Assembly: GCA_036268485.1 (NCBI GenBank)
Contig: DATAUC010000077.1
Coordinates: 134,039 to 198,038, forward strand
From: Bog-473 sp036268485
GTDB taxonomy: Bacteria > Actinomycetota > Acidimicrobiia > Acidimicrobiales > RAAP-2
Reading direction: 5' to 3'
DNA length: 64,000 nucleotides
In this document: positions 25,100-34,287 of the stretch, one piece after another
Layout: every line of letters begins with the position of its first letter
Numbering within the stretch: position 1 is the first letter of the stretch
The notes under the pieces: generated by a model
Seen by the model: only the letters and a program-made list of their open reading frames with translations
Databases searched by the model: none
What the model was told of the DNA's origin: nothing
Program-made: the position numbers and the translations under genes

Positions 25100-25277
25100 G
25101 CCTCAGGCGCCCGTGTTCATGTTGATGCCAGACCGTCCGGCCGCTGGGTGAGAACACGACGGTGCCGACATCGACCCCGTCGGTTTTGGGCAGGATTGGA
25201 TCGAACCACACCTCGCCGGTCGCCGCAGTGTTCAGTTCTGACGGAAGGGTCTGCGCGTCACCTCGCACAATCAACAT
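25100..25277 (-). pseudogene. Cupin-domain protein remnant
   Basis: ATG 25277 opens M-L-I-V-R-G-D-A-Q-T-L-P-S-E-L, then GEVWFDPILP, VGTVVFSPSGRTVWHQHEHG, the first strands and HxH metal motif of a small cupin. After the HEHG at about 25105 the sequence becomes unrelated and runs antisense through the gene at 24224-25087. The distal half of the barrel, including the second metal-binding strand, is missing, so this is a 3'-truncated remnant of about 55 residues. Confidence 0.65.
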
Positions 25278-25307
25278 GCGGCACCTTTCTCCAAGTCGCC
25301 CACCATC

Positions 25308-26276
25308 TTACGGTTCCATCAAGATGGCACTATTGGCCGCCGCTACAGCGCTGGCGTGGTTGCGCAGGGCGTCCCGAAGCTCGGGGGGATCAAGCACTTC
25401 GCAAGGCGGATTCAGGCCGGCCAGGTAGCCCACCATCCTCTCCACATTGGTGGATCCCAGCTCAATGACGGTTGACGTCCCTTCGTCCTCGAAGACAGCA
25501 ATCGTCCGTGGAACCACTCTCGTCGCTTCCTCCACCGACAGAGGCAACCGGATACGAGCCCGGTACTCGTAGGCGCCGATGGAGGCTCCATCCGTCATGA
25601 TCTCGACGGGATCGGGATGGTCCCTGGCCTCGAATCGAGTGCCTACCGATTCCGGGTTCCTGACGCGATCGAGCCGGAAGGTCCGCCAATCGTCGCGATC
25701 CACATCCCAGGCCACCAGGTACCAACGCCAGCCGCTGCGGATCAGCCGCAGGGGTTCGATGAGCCGACTCGTGGCGGCACCCACCTTGTCGACGTAGTCG
25801 AATCGAGCGCGCTCTTGGGCCGAGCAGGCGTGGGCCAGGAGCATGAGGTGGCCGGCATCGACCTGCTCTTGCGGTCCTCGCCACAACAGGGAGGCAGTGC
25901 TTTCATGGAGAGAGCGGACCCGACCCGCTACGTGGACCGGCAGAATCTGGTCCAACTTGGCCATAGCGGAGATCGCCGACTCCTCCAGGCCGGCGATGCT
26001 GCCATCAATGGCACTGCGCAGTCCGATGACGATCGCCGCCGCCTCATCGTCGTTAAAGAGCAACGGGGGGAGGCGTCCGCCGCGGCTGAGCTGGTAGCCC
26101 CCGAATCGGCCGGGCACCGCTTCGACCGGATAACCCAGGTGCCGGAGTCGTTCGATGTCGCGCCGGACGGTTCGCTCGGTGACATCGAGACGAGCTGCCA
26201 ATTCCATGCCGCCCCAGGATCGCCGGGTCTGGAGCAGCGAGAGGAGTTCGAGCATCCGTCCCGGGGTATCTCCCAT
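25308..26276 (-). CDS. WYL-domain transcriptional regulator
   Basis: About 322 residues. The N-terminal helix-turn-helix of DeoR type reads MELAARLDVTERTVRRDIERLRHLGYPV. A WYL domain follows (IRSGWRWYLVAWDVDRDDWRTFRLDRV) and a C-terminal WCX-like extension. WYL domains sense ligands such as nucleotides or small molecules. The start could be ATG 26276 (GGGGAT upstream) or ATG 26318. It is divergent from an MFS exporter at 26338 and is its likely regulator. Confidence 0.93.
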   Translation of the reverse strand: MGDTPGRMLELLSLLQTRRSWGGMELAARLDVTERTVRRDIERLRHLGYPVEAVPGRFGGYQLSRGGRLPPLLFNDDEAAAIVIGLRSAIDGSIAGLEESAISAMAKLDQILPVHVAGRVRSLHESTASLLWRGPQEQVDAGHLMLLAHACSAQERARFDYVDKVGAATSRLIEPLRLIRSGWRWYLVAWDVDRDDWRTFRLDRVRNPESVGTRFEARDHPDPVEIMTDGASIGAYEYRARIRLPLSVEEATRVVPRTIAVFEDEGTSTVIELGSTNVERMVGYLAGLNPPCEVLDPPELRDALRNHASAVAAANSAILMEP

Positions 26277-26337
26277 ATCCCCATACTTTCTCACTTTCAG
26301 GACAGAATGTGTCCGCATATGAGATTACGGTTGCCTT

Positions 26338-27867
26338 ATGACCACAGACGACCATCGGAACATCGAATCGTTAGATCCGACTGCCGCCCCTGACCGCCAG
26401 CGTTGGAAGGCTCTGGGCGTCATCGCCCTCGTGCAGTTCATCCTCGTCCTCGACATCACGGTCGTGAATGTGGCGCTGCCCCACATTCAGGTTGACCTCG
26501 GATTCAGCCGAGCCGGCCTGGCCTGGGTCGTCGACGGCTACGTCCTGACCGCCGGTGGATTGATCCTGCTTGGCGGGCGGTTGGCAGACCTCCTGGGCCG
26601 CAAGCGGATGTTCCTGATCGGTGTCACGCTCTTTGCGGTCGCATCGGTACTGAGTGGAGCGGCCGTTGATCCGGCCATGCTGGTGGCCAGTCGCTTCCTC
26701 CAGGGCATCGGAGAAGCGATCGCCGGTCCGGCCTCCTTTGGCCTTATTGCGCTGCTCTTCACCGAGCCCAAGGAGCGAGCCCAAGCGATCGGCGTGTTCG
26801 GCGGTGTGGCTGGCCTGGGTGGAACCCTCGGCCCGATTATCTCCGGCCTCCTGATCGCCGCTGGGTCGTGGCGATGGATCTTCTTCGTCAATGTGCCGGT
26901 AGCCATCGTTGCCGTGGTGGCCGTCGGTCGATTGGTCCACGAAAGCAGAGCCGAAGCAAACCCTCTTCACGCCGGGCAACGCCCCGACATCGCCGGAGCG
27001 GTGCTCGGGACAGCTGGGCTTACTGGCCTTGTCTACGGCTTCATTTCGGCCGGAACGCACGCCTGGGGTTCGGTGTCGGTCACGATTCCCCTGGCGGCCG
27101 GGGTCGTTCTCTTGGCGCTCTTCGTCCTGCAGGAGCGCCGAGCGATCGCTCCACTGGTGCCGGTGGGATTCCTCAAGAATCGGACCAGAGTCACGGCCAA
27201 CCTCACGTCTCTCTTTTTCTTCAGCGTCTTCTTTGCCATGTTCTTCTTGTTGACTCTCTACTTCCAGGAGGTTGAGCACTGGTCGGCCATTCGGACGGGA
27301 TTGGCCTACCTCCCGTTCGGAGTCGTCATCGGTATGGGCATCGCGTTCTCCAGTTCGCTGGTACCCAAGGTCGGCGTCAAGATTCTGATTTCCGCGGGCT
27401 TCGTGTTCGTGGGGGTTGGTATCTTCCTGCTCTCCCGCATCACCGTCGGCGGCTTCTACTGGTCCGAGGCGTTTCCTGGGCTGGTAGTGATGGCCTTCGG
27501 GTCGGGGATCATGTTCGCCACCTACGGGGTGGCATCCATGCACGATGTGTCGGGGCAGGACGCCAGCCTGGCCGCCGGCGTGCAGTCGACGGCCCAGCAA
27601 GTGGGTGGGGCCGTGGGGTTGGCCGTGCTGTCCACGCTCGCCCTTCGTCACGCTCGAGCGGCCATCGTGCATGGCGTCGTCTCCACGGTGGCCTCGACGG
27701 GCGGCGCCGCTCTGGCCTTTCGTGTCGGTGCGGTGGTGGCCTTGGCCGGTGGTGTGATTGTCGTACTGGTTCCATTCGGTGGGCCCTCTCACGCCGAGGT
27801 CGAAGCGCAGACATCGAACACCGACGAGCAGCGGAGTATCGGGGACATCGAACCGGCGCCGGCATAA
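26338..27867 (+). CDS. MFS drug exporter, DHA2 (14-helix EmrB/QacA) family
   Basis: A 509-residue major facilitator with about 14 membrane helices. Motifs: FILVLDITVVNVALPHIQ (helix 1, motif D1), GGRLADLLGRKRMF (motif A), GPIISGLLIAAGSWRWIFFVNVP (motif C region). Proton-driven export of drugs or metabolites is typical. It is divergent from the WYL regulator with about 60 bp between start codons. Confidence 0.94.
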   Translation: MTTDDHRNIESLDPTAAPDRQRWKALGVIALVQFILVLDITVVNVALPHIQVDLGFSRAGLAWVVDGYVLTAGGLILLGGRLADLLGRKRMFLIGVTLFAVASVLSGAAVDPAMLVASRFLQGIGEAIAGPASFGLIALLFTEPKERAQAIGVFGGVAGLGGTLGPIISGLLIAAGSWRWIFFVNVPVAIVAVVAVGRLVHESRAEANPLHAGQRPDIAGAVLGTAGLTGLVYGFISAGTHAWGSVSVTIPLAAGVVLLALFVLQERRAIAPLVPVGFLKNRTRVTANLTSLFFFSVFFAMFFLLTLYFQEVEHWSAIRTGLAYLPFGVVIGMGIAFSSSLVPKVGVKILISAGFVFVGVGIFLLSRITVGGFYWSEAFPGLVVMAFGSGIMFATYGVASMHDVSGQDASLAAGVQSTAQQVGGAVGLAVLSTLALRHARAAIVHGVVSTVASTGGAALAFRVGAVVALAGGVIVVLVPFGGPSHAEVEAQTSNTDEQRSIGDIEPAPA

Positions 27868-28015
27868 CTCTGTGTAACTGGGGTTGCTTGCTCAAGGGGT
27901 CCCTTGGCCTAGGCGGCAGGTACATTGCGTACGTTCTGGGTGTCGGCCCATTCGTGATGAGGAGCCTTCGATCAGACCACCCGCCCCGGCTGTTCTCCCC
28001 AAGAGACGGCTCACC

Positions 28016-28888
28016 ATGGCTGCTCTCCTGGGTGGAGCGATCCTCGTCGCGCCGATGCTCCTGCTCAACCGCACGACGGTTGGATCCCCGCTGGCGGCGG
28101 GCCAGCCAGCGTCGCGCCACGGCGGCGCCATAGCGCTGACGTCGAACCTGGCTCCGGTCGTGCCACCCCCGACAACCACCGTCGCCCCTGGCACCTCCAC
28201 CGTGACAGTGGAGCCGGGAATGACGGTGCGGGACGTGTCCAAAGAGGTTGGCTCCCTGCCGGGGCACAACGCGGCTTCATTCGCTCGCACAGCGGCAAGC
28301 GGGGCGATCCACTCCTTCTATACGCCAATCGGATCGGACGATCTCGAAGGCGTCCTGGGGACTGGGACCTACGACGTCATGCCCGGGGAGTCCGACGAGG
28401 CCATTCTCCGGGCCATGGTGGTCCAGTTCTCGGCCCAGGCGCAGGAGGCCGGACTGACCTTCGCCTCGGCTGCTGGTCGTGGACTCTCCGTGTACGAGAT
28501 CCTCACCGCGGCGTCCATTGTGCAGCAGGAGGGTTACATCGCCAAGAACATGCCCGGCGTGGCCCGCGTCATCTACAACCGCCTGTCCATCGGCAAGCCT
28601 CTGCAGATGAATGCCACCGTCCTGTACCCCCTGGGGCAGGTCGGTGGAGCGTTCACCGTTCAGGACGAGCACGTGGAGTCCCCCTACAACTCGTACCTGC
28701 ACACCGGCCTTCCTCCGACCCCCATCTGCACCCCGTCACTGACGGCACTCCGGGCGGCCATGAACCCGCCGGTGGGCAGCTGGCTCTACTTCAACGTGGT
28801 CAATGCCGATGGCACCGAAGCCTTCAGCTCCACGTTCACTGGCCAACTAGCCAACGAGAAGTTGGCTCAGAAGCTGGGCATCGGGTAA
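28016..28888 (+). CDS. MltG/YceG-like endolytic transglycosylase domain protein
   Basis: About 290 residues from ATG 28016. One N-terminal membrane helix (AALLGGAILVAPMLLLN), a Pro/Thr-rich linker, then a YceG-like domain: GLSVYEILTAASIVQQEGY (catalytic Glu in QQEGY), MPGVARVIYNRLSIGKPLQMNATVLY, SPYNSYLHTGLPPTPICTPS. MltG cleaves nascent glycan strands. The start is uncertain: GAGGAG at about 27960 is followed by no ATG/GTG/TTG in this frame, only ATC, and the frame stays open upstream to 27884. It converges tightly on the DUF1214 gene (stops 1 bp apart). Confidence 0.88.
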   Translation: MAALLGGAILVAPMLLLNRTTVGSPLAAGQPASRHGGAIALTSNLAPVVPPPTTTVAPGTSTVTVEPGMTVRDVSKEVGSLPGHNAASFARTAASGAIHSFYTPIGSDDLEGVLGTGTYDVMPGESDEAILRAMVVQFSAQAQEAGLTFASAAGRGLSVYEILTAASIVQQEGYIAKNMPGVARVIYNRLSIGKPLQMNATVLYPLGQVGGAFTVQDEHVESPYNSYLHTGLPPTPICTPSLTALRAAMNPPVGSWLYFNVVNADGTEAFSSTFTGQLANEKLAQKLGIG

Positions 28889-28889
28889 C

Positions 28890-29984
28890 TCAGAGCGAGT
28901 CAACCTTCACGACCCGGGTCGACGGAAGAATATCCACGACATGTGGTCCCACCCATCGGACCCCGATAGTGCCGCGCTGGTGGCCGGCGGTATCGAGCCA
29001 GTTGGGGAGCCCCGGATCATTTCGAGCAATGACGAAACGGACACTGCCGTCGGCCTCTCGTTGTGCCGAATGACAGTTCAGCGTCGCCTGATGATGCACG
29101 TAGTCGAGCGTTTCCATCCAGTGGTTGTGGAGAGCGATCATCCAGTATTCGCAATCGGGCGGGGTGAACTCCACGACGAGCGCCTCGTCATCGCCCAATT
29201 CGAAGTAGGCCTGGTGCCACTTGATCTGCGGGTCTTTGAATTTGTCGGTTTCGGGACGCTCGGCTTCATCGGTGAAGACGTTCGGCCACTTCGACTGTCG
29301 CGTGGCCCACTGCGCACCAATCTCGGCCACCCTCTTCACGTAGAAGCCGGCATAGAGGAGCGAGAGGTACAGCTCCTCTGGCGTCAGCGGATCGGGCGGT
29401 GTGTTGCCAGAGTCCAGGCGCTCGATGTGCATCTCGGCGTGCCGCTGGTGGCGTCGGTCCAGGAACGTTTGACGGATGGCCAGGCTCCGGGTGTCCACTT
29501 CAGAGGGCAGCCAGTTCCCAGCATACTCCCGCTGGGAAATAATCAGCTCGAAGCTGCCATCGGGCCCTATCTGCATCTGCTCTTCGTGCAGCGTGGCACC
29601 GACTCCGGGGCCGCCTCCGCCAAAGCCTCCGCCCGAGAAGAGGTTGAAGCTGATCCACTTGGCGTCGCCCCTTGTTCCCCAAATCCGATAGTCATACGCG
29701 CCATCGAGTGACGTCCCGAGGTAGTGATTATCGGGGTTCTCCCCGACGATTTTCATGGTCTCGTGACAGGTGCAGATCAGTTGAGGCTGCGTGGGCCGGC
29801 CGTACTCGAGCTTTGACTCCAGTGCACACCGGAGCAGCCGGGTAAGCATGCGGAAGCCTTCGGCTCGGTCGAGCGGATCCGATGGGTTGCCCTCGCTCAG
29901 TACGGCTTCCCCGGCGTCGCGCAGGAGGTCGCAAAACTCGCTCCATGCCGTGCCGTCCACAACTTTCTGGGTGATCTCGTCCAT
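28890..29984 (-). CDS. DUF1214-domain protein
   Basis: A 364-residue protein; the C-terminal ~110 residues (ELGDDEALVVEFTPPDCEYW, NHWMETLDY, DPGLPNWLDTAGHQRGTIGVRWV) are a DUF1214 domain. The N-terminal half is uncharacterised. Function is unknown; such genes often travel with sulfotransferases and SDR enzymes in actinobacterial steroid or xenobiotic loci, as here. It is the last gene of a TetR-SDR-sulfotransferase-DUF1214 series, 50 bp after the sulfotransferase. Confidence 0.85.
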   Translation of the reverse strand: MDEITQKVVDGTAWSEFCDLLRDAGEAVLSEGNPSDPLDRAEGFRMLTRLLRCALESKLEYGRPTQPQLICTCHETMKIVGENPDNHYLGTSLDGAYDYRIWGTRGDAKWISFNLFSGGGFGGGGPGVGATLHEEQMQIGPDGSFELIISQREYAGNWLPSEVDTRSLAIRQTFLDRRHQRHAEMHIERLDSGNTPPDPLTPEELYLSLLYAGFYVKRVAEIGAQWATRQSKWPNVFTDEAERPETDKFKDPQIKWHQAYFELGDDEALVVEFTPPDCEYWMIALHNHWMETLDYVHHQATLNCHSAQREADGSVRFVIARNDPGLPNWLDTAGHQRGTIGVRWVGPHVVDILPSTRVVKVDSL

Positions 29985-30034
29985 TTTGGGCTCCTCAGTT
30001 CAGTGCGAATGTCGGTCGCTGGATGGAGGGCGCG

Positions 30035-31168
30035 TCAACTCGTGACAAAACGCTCGTGGTAAAAGGCAAACTGCTGGCGCATGGCGGGTACGTCGAGCCC
30101 GAACCGGTCAGGCTCATGCGCCGTCGCCTTGCGCTCGGCGGCACTGGCCTCCCACCAGGTTTGCATTCGCGAGCGGCTCTGTGCCGACAAATCGTGGCCC
30201 AGTTCCCCATAGAGCCGCTCAACCTCGCTCAGGGGGTCTCTCTGCATAGCCCTGAAGGGGACGTCGAAGAACCTACCGTCGTCATTGTGGTCCCGGAAGA
30301 CAATGAAACGGCGGAGTGCCTCTGCCCACAGCGTGGCATTGTGAGGTCCAAGAAGAGCGGGATCTGGGCACTCGCACAACACGCTGGAGAGAGCCTCAGT
30401 CAGGGCGCAGACTGACGGCAGGACCTCGGTGACGTCACGATGGGTTATGACAAACCGTGCCGTCGGGTAGACGGCATTGAGGGCCTCAATCGAATGCATA
30501 TGGGACGGCGATTTGAGCCACCACCGATTCGGTGGGCAACGCCATTGGAGAAGTTTGAGGACGCGCTCGTGGAATCGATACGCCGGCTCCATGTCGCAGT
30601 GCATCAGCCACGCGTTGTAGGTCGGGATGAAGGCCATGCCCTCAAATACTTGCGACCGAAAGTCCATGGCCATGAGGAGTATGCACTCTTGGGGTCCGAC
30701 AGCACTGGTCGGAAGGAGGCCGACAAACCCAGGGAACATTTCATTCGTCATATCGATACCGGCCTGGGCTTCGGCGATGCGGGGATCGGTATCGGCCGAA
30801 TGGGACTCGGGAGGCGGGCAAGGATGTCCGGCCTCCCACGTGCGCAAGGAACGACGGGTCGCATCACAGGCCAAGAGGAAGCTGAGTGCGGTCGATCCCG
30901 TTCGGGGCAGGCCGAGTCCAAAGAGAGGCGCCACGATCTCCTCGTCGTCGATTTCAGGGTGGCCCCGATACCACTGTTCGACTTCCAACCTATTGGCCAG
31001 GTAGCCGACGATTTGATCGACAAAGACCTGCTCACCCAAGTCATTGAGATGGGCCTCACCGTTGAGCGCAGCCACGAGCACGTCCAAGCCCTCTTGCCAA
31101 GTATCTGCCCCAAAGTCATCCGACCCGACCCGCTCGCAGGCCGTCTTTACCAGTGTGTTGACCTTCAT
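30035..31168 (-). CDS. Sulfotransferase family protein
   Basis: A 377-residue PAPS-dependent sulfotransferase of the bacterial type. The 5'-phosphosulfate loop is FGLGLPRTGSTALSFLL near residue 85. The 3'-phosphate-binding segment is RFVITHRDVTEVLPSVCAL. NRWWLKSPSHMHSIEAL and the N-terminal ALNGEAHLNDLG segment are usual in this actinobacterial group. It would transfer sulfate to a hydroxyl or amine of a small molecule or lipid. An APS kinase gene that makes PAPS lies 1.5 kb upstream on the opposite strand. Confidence 0.92.
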   Translation of the reverse strand: MKVNTLVKTACERVGSDDFGADTWQEGLDVLVAALNGEAHLNDLGEQVFVDQIVGYLANRLEVEQWYRGHPEIDDEEIVAPLFGLGLPRTGSTALSFLLACDATRRSLRTWEAGHPCPPPESHSADTDPRIAEAQAGIDMTNEMFPGFVGLLPTSAVGPQECILLMAMDFRSQVFEGMAFIPTYNAWLMHCDMEPAYRFHERVLKLLQWRCPPNRWWLKSPSHMHSIEALNAVYPTARFVITHRDVTEVLPSVCALTEALSSVLCECPDPALLGPHNATLWAEALRRFIVFRDHNDDGRFFDVPFRAMQRDPLSEVERLYGELGHDLSAQSRSRMQTWWEASAAERKATAHEPDRFGLDVPAMRQQFAFYHERFVTS

Positions 31169-31186
31169 TTCCCCCCCTATCTCTGA

Positions 31187-31990
31187 CTACACGAAGTCCG
31201 AGCCACCATCGACATTGACGTTCGCACCAGTGACATAGCCATTTCGTTTGGAGGCCAAGTACACAGTGATACTGGCGACTTCATCGGGCATACCTGCTCG
31301 GCCGATGTCAGCCGGCTGATGGAACGTCATTTCGATGAAGCGCATGACGTCGACCGGATCGCTTGAATCAAGACCTTCCGCCCGCAGGAAGGGATCGAGG
31401 GCCTCGGTGAAGCTGGCGGTCACGATTGTCCCTGGGCTGATGGTGTTCACCAGGATCCCGTCCGGAGCGAGGCTCTTGGAGAGATTCTTCGAGAAGCTCG
31501 CCACGGCCGCTTTCGCTGCTGTGTACGCCACCAGACGGGGATTCTGCCGCTGAATTGAATGAGCGGCGAAGTTCACGATGCGGGCCCAAGGGGCAGCTCG
31601 CAGCAGGGGAAGCGCGGCCCGAGTGCAGCGGACCGCGGCCATCAGACCGAGCGACAGCGCCCTATCCCAATCTTCATCGCTCAGATCCTCGAAGAGCCCA
31701 TCGGCGGGCCCGATGGTGTTGACAAGGCTCGTGATCGATCCCCATTGGCTGGCAATGTGCGCAAATGCGTGCGTGATGGCTTCGGGGTTGCCGAGGTCGA
31801 CTGAGATGCCGAGGACGTCTGGGCTTCCCCGCCGCCGGAGTTCCTCGGCGGTCTCGTCGATTGCCTCTTGCCCGCGGGCCAGAATGGCAACCCGAGCCCC
31901 CTCGTCAGCGAACGCGTGGGCGACCGCCCGTCCCATTCCCTTGCTGGCGCCCGTGACGACGGCATACGCATCTCCAAGTCCAAGATCCAT
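31187..31990 (-). CDS. Short-chain dehydrogenase/reductase
   Basis: A 267-residue classical SDR. Cofactor motif VTGASKGMGRAVAHAFADEGA; N-x-I-G in VNTIGPADG; active-site Y-x3-K in VAYTAAKAAVASFSK; the C-terminal GYVTGANVNVDGGSDFV is standard. The usual catalytic serine region reads IVNFAAHSIQ, with Ser displaced relative to many SDRs. Oxidoreduction of a hydroxyl/keto substrate is expected. It lies 18 bp upstream of the sulfotransferase gene in the same operon. Confidence 0.94.
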   Translation of the reverse strand: MDLGLGDAYAVVTGASKGMGRAVAHAFADEGARVAILARGQEAIDETAEELRRRGSPDVLGISVDLGNPEAITHAFAHIASQWGSITSLVNTIGPADGLFEDLSDEDWDRALSLGLMAAVRCTRAALPLLRAAPWARIVNFAAHSIQRQNPRLVAYTAAKAAVASFSKNLSKSLAPDGILVNTISPGTIVTASFTEALDPFLRAEGLDSSDPVDVMRFIEMTFHQPADIGRAGMPDEVASITVYLASKRNGYVTGANVNVDGGSDFV

Positions 31991-31999
31991 GACCCCTCC

Positions 32000-32590
32000 T
32001 CAGTCTCGCTGGCGGTCCGGCGCGATGCCCCTCATGATGAGGTCGATCACTTCGTCTATCCACTGGCTATCGATCCGCTCAGGGGGGCCGACGGCCGTGG
32101 CAAGAAAGGCCGAACCGCTGATCATGTCCAGCAGAGTGGCAGGGCTGACGTCAGAGCGGACTTCACCGGTTGCAATTGCTTGGCCAATCCGGTCAAACAG
32201 CCAAGTCCATTCACCGCCGGAAAATCTCGAAAGGATGTCCGCATGCAGGGCCGGGGCTGCGGTCAGTTCGGCCAGAAGTGCCGGCACGGCGGCACGTGCT
32301 GCGGGTTGGCTGAGGAGCTGGACGCCGCTCACCAGCATGGAGCGCAGGCCCACTCGGAGATCTTGATGCTGCGGGACCACGCCCTCAGGAGCAGAGGGGA
32401 AGACGGCCTCGTGTACGAGATGAGCCTTCGTGGGCCAGCGGCGGTAGATCGCCGGGGGGGTGGTCTTGGCCCGACTGGCCACGGCTGCAATCGTGAGTCG
32501 CTGGTACCCGACCTCTTCGAGTAGCTCCGCCGTGGCGTGGAGTACGGCCCGGTCGATGCGCTCATCCCGTGGCCGGCCGGCTGTCCTCAT
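32000..32590 (-). CDS. TetR-family regulator of the SDR-sulfotransferase operon
   Basis: About 196 residues from ATG 32590. The helix-turn-helix reads LTIAAVASRAKTTPPAIYRRWPTKAHLV, then a TetR_C domain. ATG 32617 is an alternative start but lies inside the operator-like palindrome 32616-32635. It is the first gene of the minus-strand operon, 9 bp upstream of the SDR, and is divergent from cysC. Autoregulation of the operon and perhaps cysC is inferred. Confidence 0.9.
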   Translation of the reverse strand: MRTAGRPRDERIDRAVLHATAELLEEVGYQRLTIAAVASRAKTTPPAIYRRWPTKAHLVHEAVFPSAPEGVVPQHQDLRVGLRSMLVSGVQLLSQPAARAAVPALLAELTAAPALHADILSRFSGGEWTWLFDRIGQAIATGEVRSDVSPATLLDMISGSAFLATAVGPPERIDSQWIDEVIDLIMRGIAPDRQRD

Positions 32591-32615
32591 TACGTCTGAA
32601 CTCGAAGGGGATTGC

Positions 32616-32635
32616 ATTACGGTGCATATCGTAAT
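32616..32635. promoter_or_regulatory. ATTACG-N8-CGTAAT operator-like palindrome
   Basis: Perfect 6+6 bp inverted repeat with an 8 bp spacer, between the TetR gene and cysC. A third ATTACG occurs at 32589-32594, at the TetR start. Symmetry and position suggest the binding site of the adjacent TetR protein. Confidence 0.7.
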
Positions 32636-32688
32636 AGAAATAGCGGGGTGCCGCACGCCGCTTCCTTTCTAAAGGAAGGCACGGGGTC

Positions 32689-33363
32689 GTGAGTACCGAT
32701 CGCATGACCGAACCCACGGTGTTGAACGGGGCGCGGTCCTCGCCGCCCCCACCGCAAAACGTTCACTGGCAGGCCGTGCCGGTCGATGGGGCCAGCCGAA
32801 GTTCACTGATGGGCCATCGCAGCGGTGTGGTGTGGTTCACCGGCATCTCCGGAGCAGGAAAGTCGACGATCGCTGACAGGACCGAACAGGTGCTCTACTC
32901 ACTTGGCGTGCATACCTATCTGCTCGATGGCGACAACATCCGCCATGGCCTCAGCCGCGACTTGGGGTTCACCGAGGCCGACCGAATTGAGAACATCCGA
33001 CGAGTGGCAGAAGTTGCTCGGTTGATGGCGGACGCTGGGCTGGTGACCTTGGTATCGCTCATCTCTCCCTTCCGGGCGGAGCGTCAATTCGCCCGCGACT
33101 TGGCTGGAGAAGACCGATTCTGTGAGGTCCATGTCGATACCACCCTTGAAGTAGCGGAAGCTCGGGACCCCAAGGGCCTGTACCGCAAGGCCCGACGCGG
33201 GGAGCTGAAGAACTTCACGGCTATCGACTCCCCCTACGAACAACCAGAAGCACCCGAAGTTCGCATTCAAACCGTTGAAACGACTCCGGCGGAGGCGGCG
33301 GAAATGGTGGTGAACCAGTTAAGGCACATGGGCGTCGTTGTGACAGGCGACCCGAGCGTTTGA
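32689..33363 (+). CDS. cysC: Adenylylsulfate (APS) kinase
   Basis: A 224-residue kinase phosphorylating APS to PAPS. P-loop GISGAGKST at about residue 53, DGDNIRHGLSRDLGF, ENIRRVAEVARLMADAGLV, SPFRAERQFARDL, and D-P-K-G-L-Y-R-K-A-R are family signatures. Unlike mycobacterial CysNC fusions it stands alone. GTG 32689 follows AAGGAAGG. PAPS would feed the sulfotransferase in the divergent operon; ATP sulfurylase is not in the window. The 3' end overlaps the convergent gene at 33319 by 45 bp. Confidence 0.95.
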   Translation: MSTDRMTEPTVLNGARSSPPPPQNVHWQAVPVDGASRSSLMGHRSGVVWFTGISGAGKSTIADRTEQVLYSLGVHTYLLDGDNIRHGLSRDLGFTEADRIENIRRVAEVARLMADAGLVTLVSLISPFRAERQFARDLAGEDRFCEVHVDTTLEVAEARDPKGLYRKARRGELKNFTAIDSPYEQPEAPEVRIQTVETTPAEAAEMVVNQLRHMGVVVTGDPSV

Positions 33364-34287
33364 AGTTGTTCCAACGAATGTGCCGCCCTTGATTTGCTCC
33401 ACCGAAACCGATTCCATTTCAGAACTCAAATTTCCCCCCGGGCCCCCAATGCTGACTTCCTTTGACCCAACGGTCTGGCCGGAACGAAGCACGTCCACTT
33501 GGCACGAAAAGTTGCCGCTGACCGGGCCGACGGTGAAGGTGACCTCTTCAGCGGGTATTCCCTGAGTTGTGAGTTGTGGGTTGTAGGGCTCCAAGGTCGC
33601 AGTGACCGAAATGACCTTTGTCGGAAGAGTTTGGCCTGCAGCGGGGATCGCTAGCGGTTCCGCAGTCGGAATTTTCCAACACGTGTTGACCGCGATGGCC
33701 GATCCCCAATGACTGGAGAACCACTGGATCGCTGACCTGGCATCTTTCCCTTTGCATTCGGTCACGTCGACATCGATCCGCTTTGCCGCGGTGCCGTAGC
33801 CGACGAGGTTGATTCCGGCAGATGCAATCGCCTTGCTCTGCTTCTTGACGCTGGCACTGACATCAGCCAAACACTGTGCGGTTCGGGGAGTGAGTGCAAA
33901 GGCAACGGTAAGCGGAGCCTTGTAGGCCGTCCTTGCTTCAGCCTCGAGGGCCGGGTCGTGCACTCGCTCCAGAACGATGAAGTGGGAGTTGACCTTCACC
34001 GGAGACTCTCCGGCCGCGGACGGTGCCGCGATGACTCCGCCGAAGACGCTCGGGAATTGCGTCGCGAGGGCGGCTGGTACTTCGTCAAAGATCGACGGAC
34101 CGTTCGAAAAGAAGGGAGAAGGGCTTACCGCCGCAAGGCGTGGAACAAAACTGCAAGCCTTCGGGAGGTACGGAGGAGCGGAGTTTCGGTTGAGAGCAGC
34201 TGACGAAGCAACGGAAGCAGCGGGACTCACCAGAGCCAGCGCAACCAATGTCAGGGCAAACACACACCCGGAGATCCACTTCACCAT
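33319..34287 (-). CDS. Secreted hypothetical protein
   Basis: About 322 residues from ATG 34287. It has a clear signal peptide (VKWISGCVFALTLVALALVS, then ASVASSAALN). The mature part has several cysteines and an N-terminal 'PYLPKACSFVPRLAAVSPSPFF' region resembling no family I can name. The C-terminal 45 bp overlap cysC antisense. ATG 34302 or 34326 are alternative starts. Confidence 0.75.
   Translation of the reverse strand: MVKWISGCVFALTLVALALVSPAASVASSAALNRNSAPPYLPKACSFVPRLAAVSPSPFFSNGPSIFDEVPAALATQFPSVFGGVIAAPSAAGESPVKVNSHFIVLERVHDPALEAEARTAYKAPLTVAFALTPRTAQCLADVSASVKKQSKAIASAGINLVGYGTAAKRIDVDVTECKGKDARSAIQWFSSHWGSAIAVNTCWKIPTAEPLAIPAAGQTLPTKVISVTATLEPYNPQLTTQGIPAEEVTFTVGPVSGNFSCQVDVLRSGQTVGSKEVSIGGPGGNLSSEMESVSVEQIKGGTFVGTTSNARVACHNDAHVP

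Noticed and set aside
26371..27792. 473-codon minus-strand frame opposite the MFS exporter
   Set aside because: Composition (Gly/His/Asp/Arg-rich) is the antisense of hydrophobic helices; no start signal.
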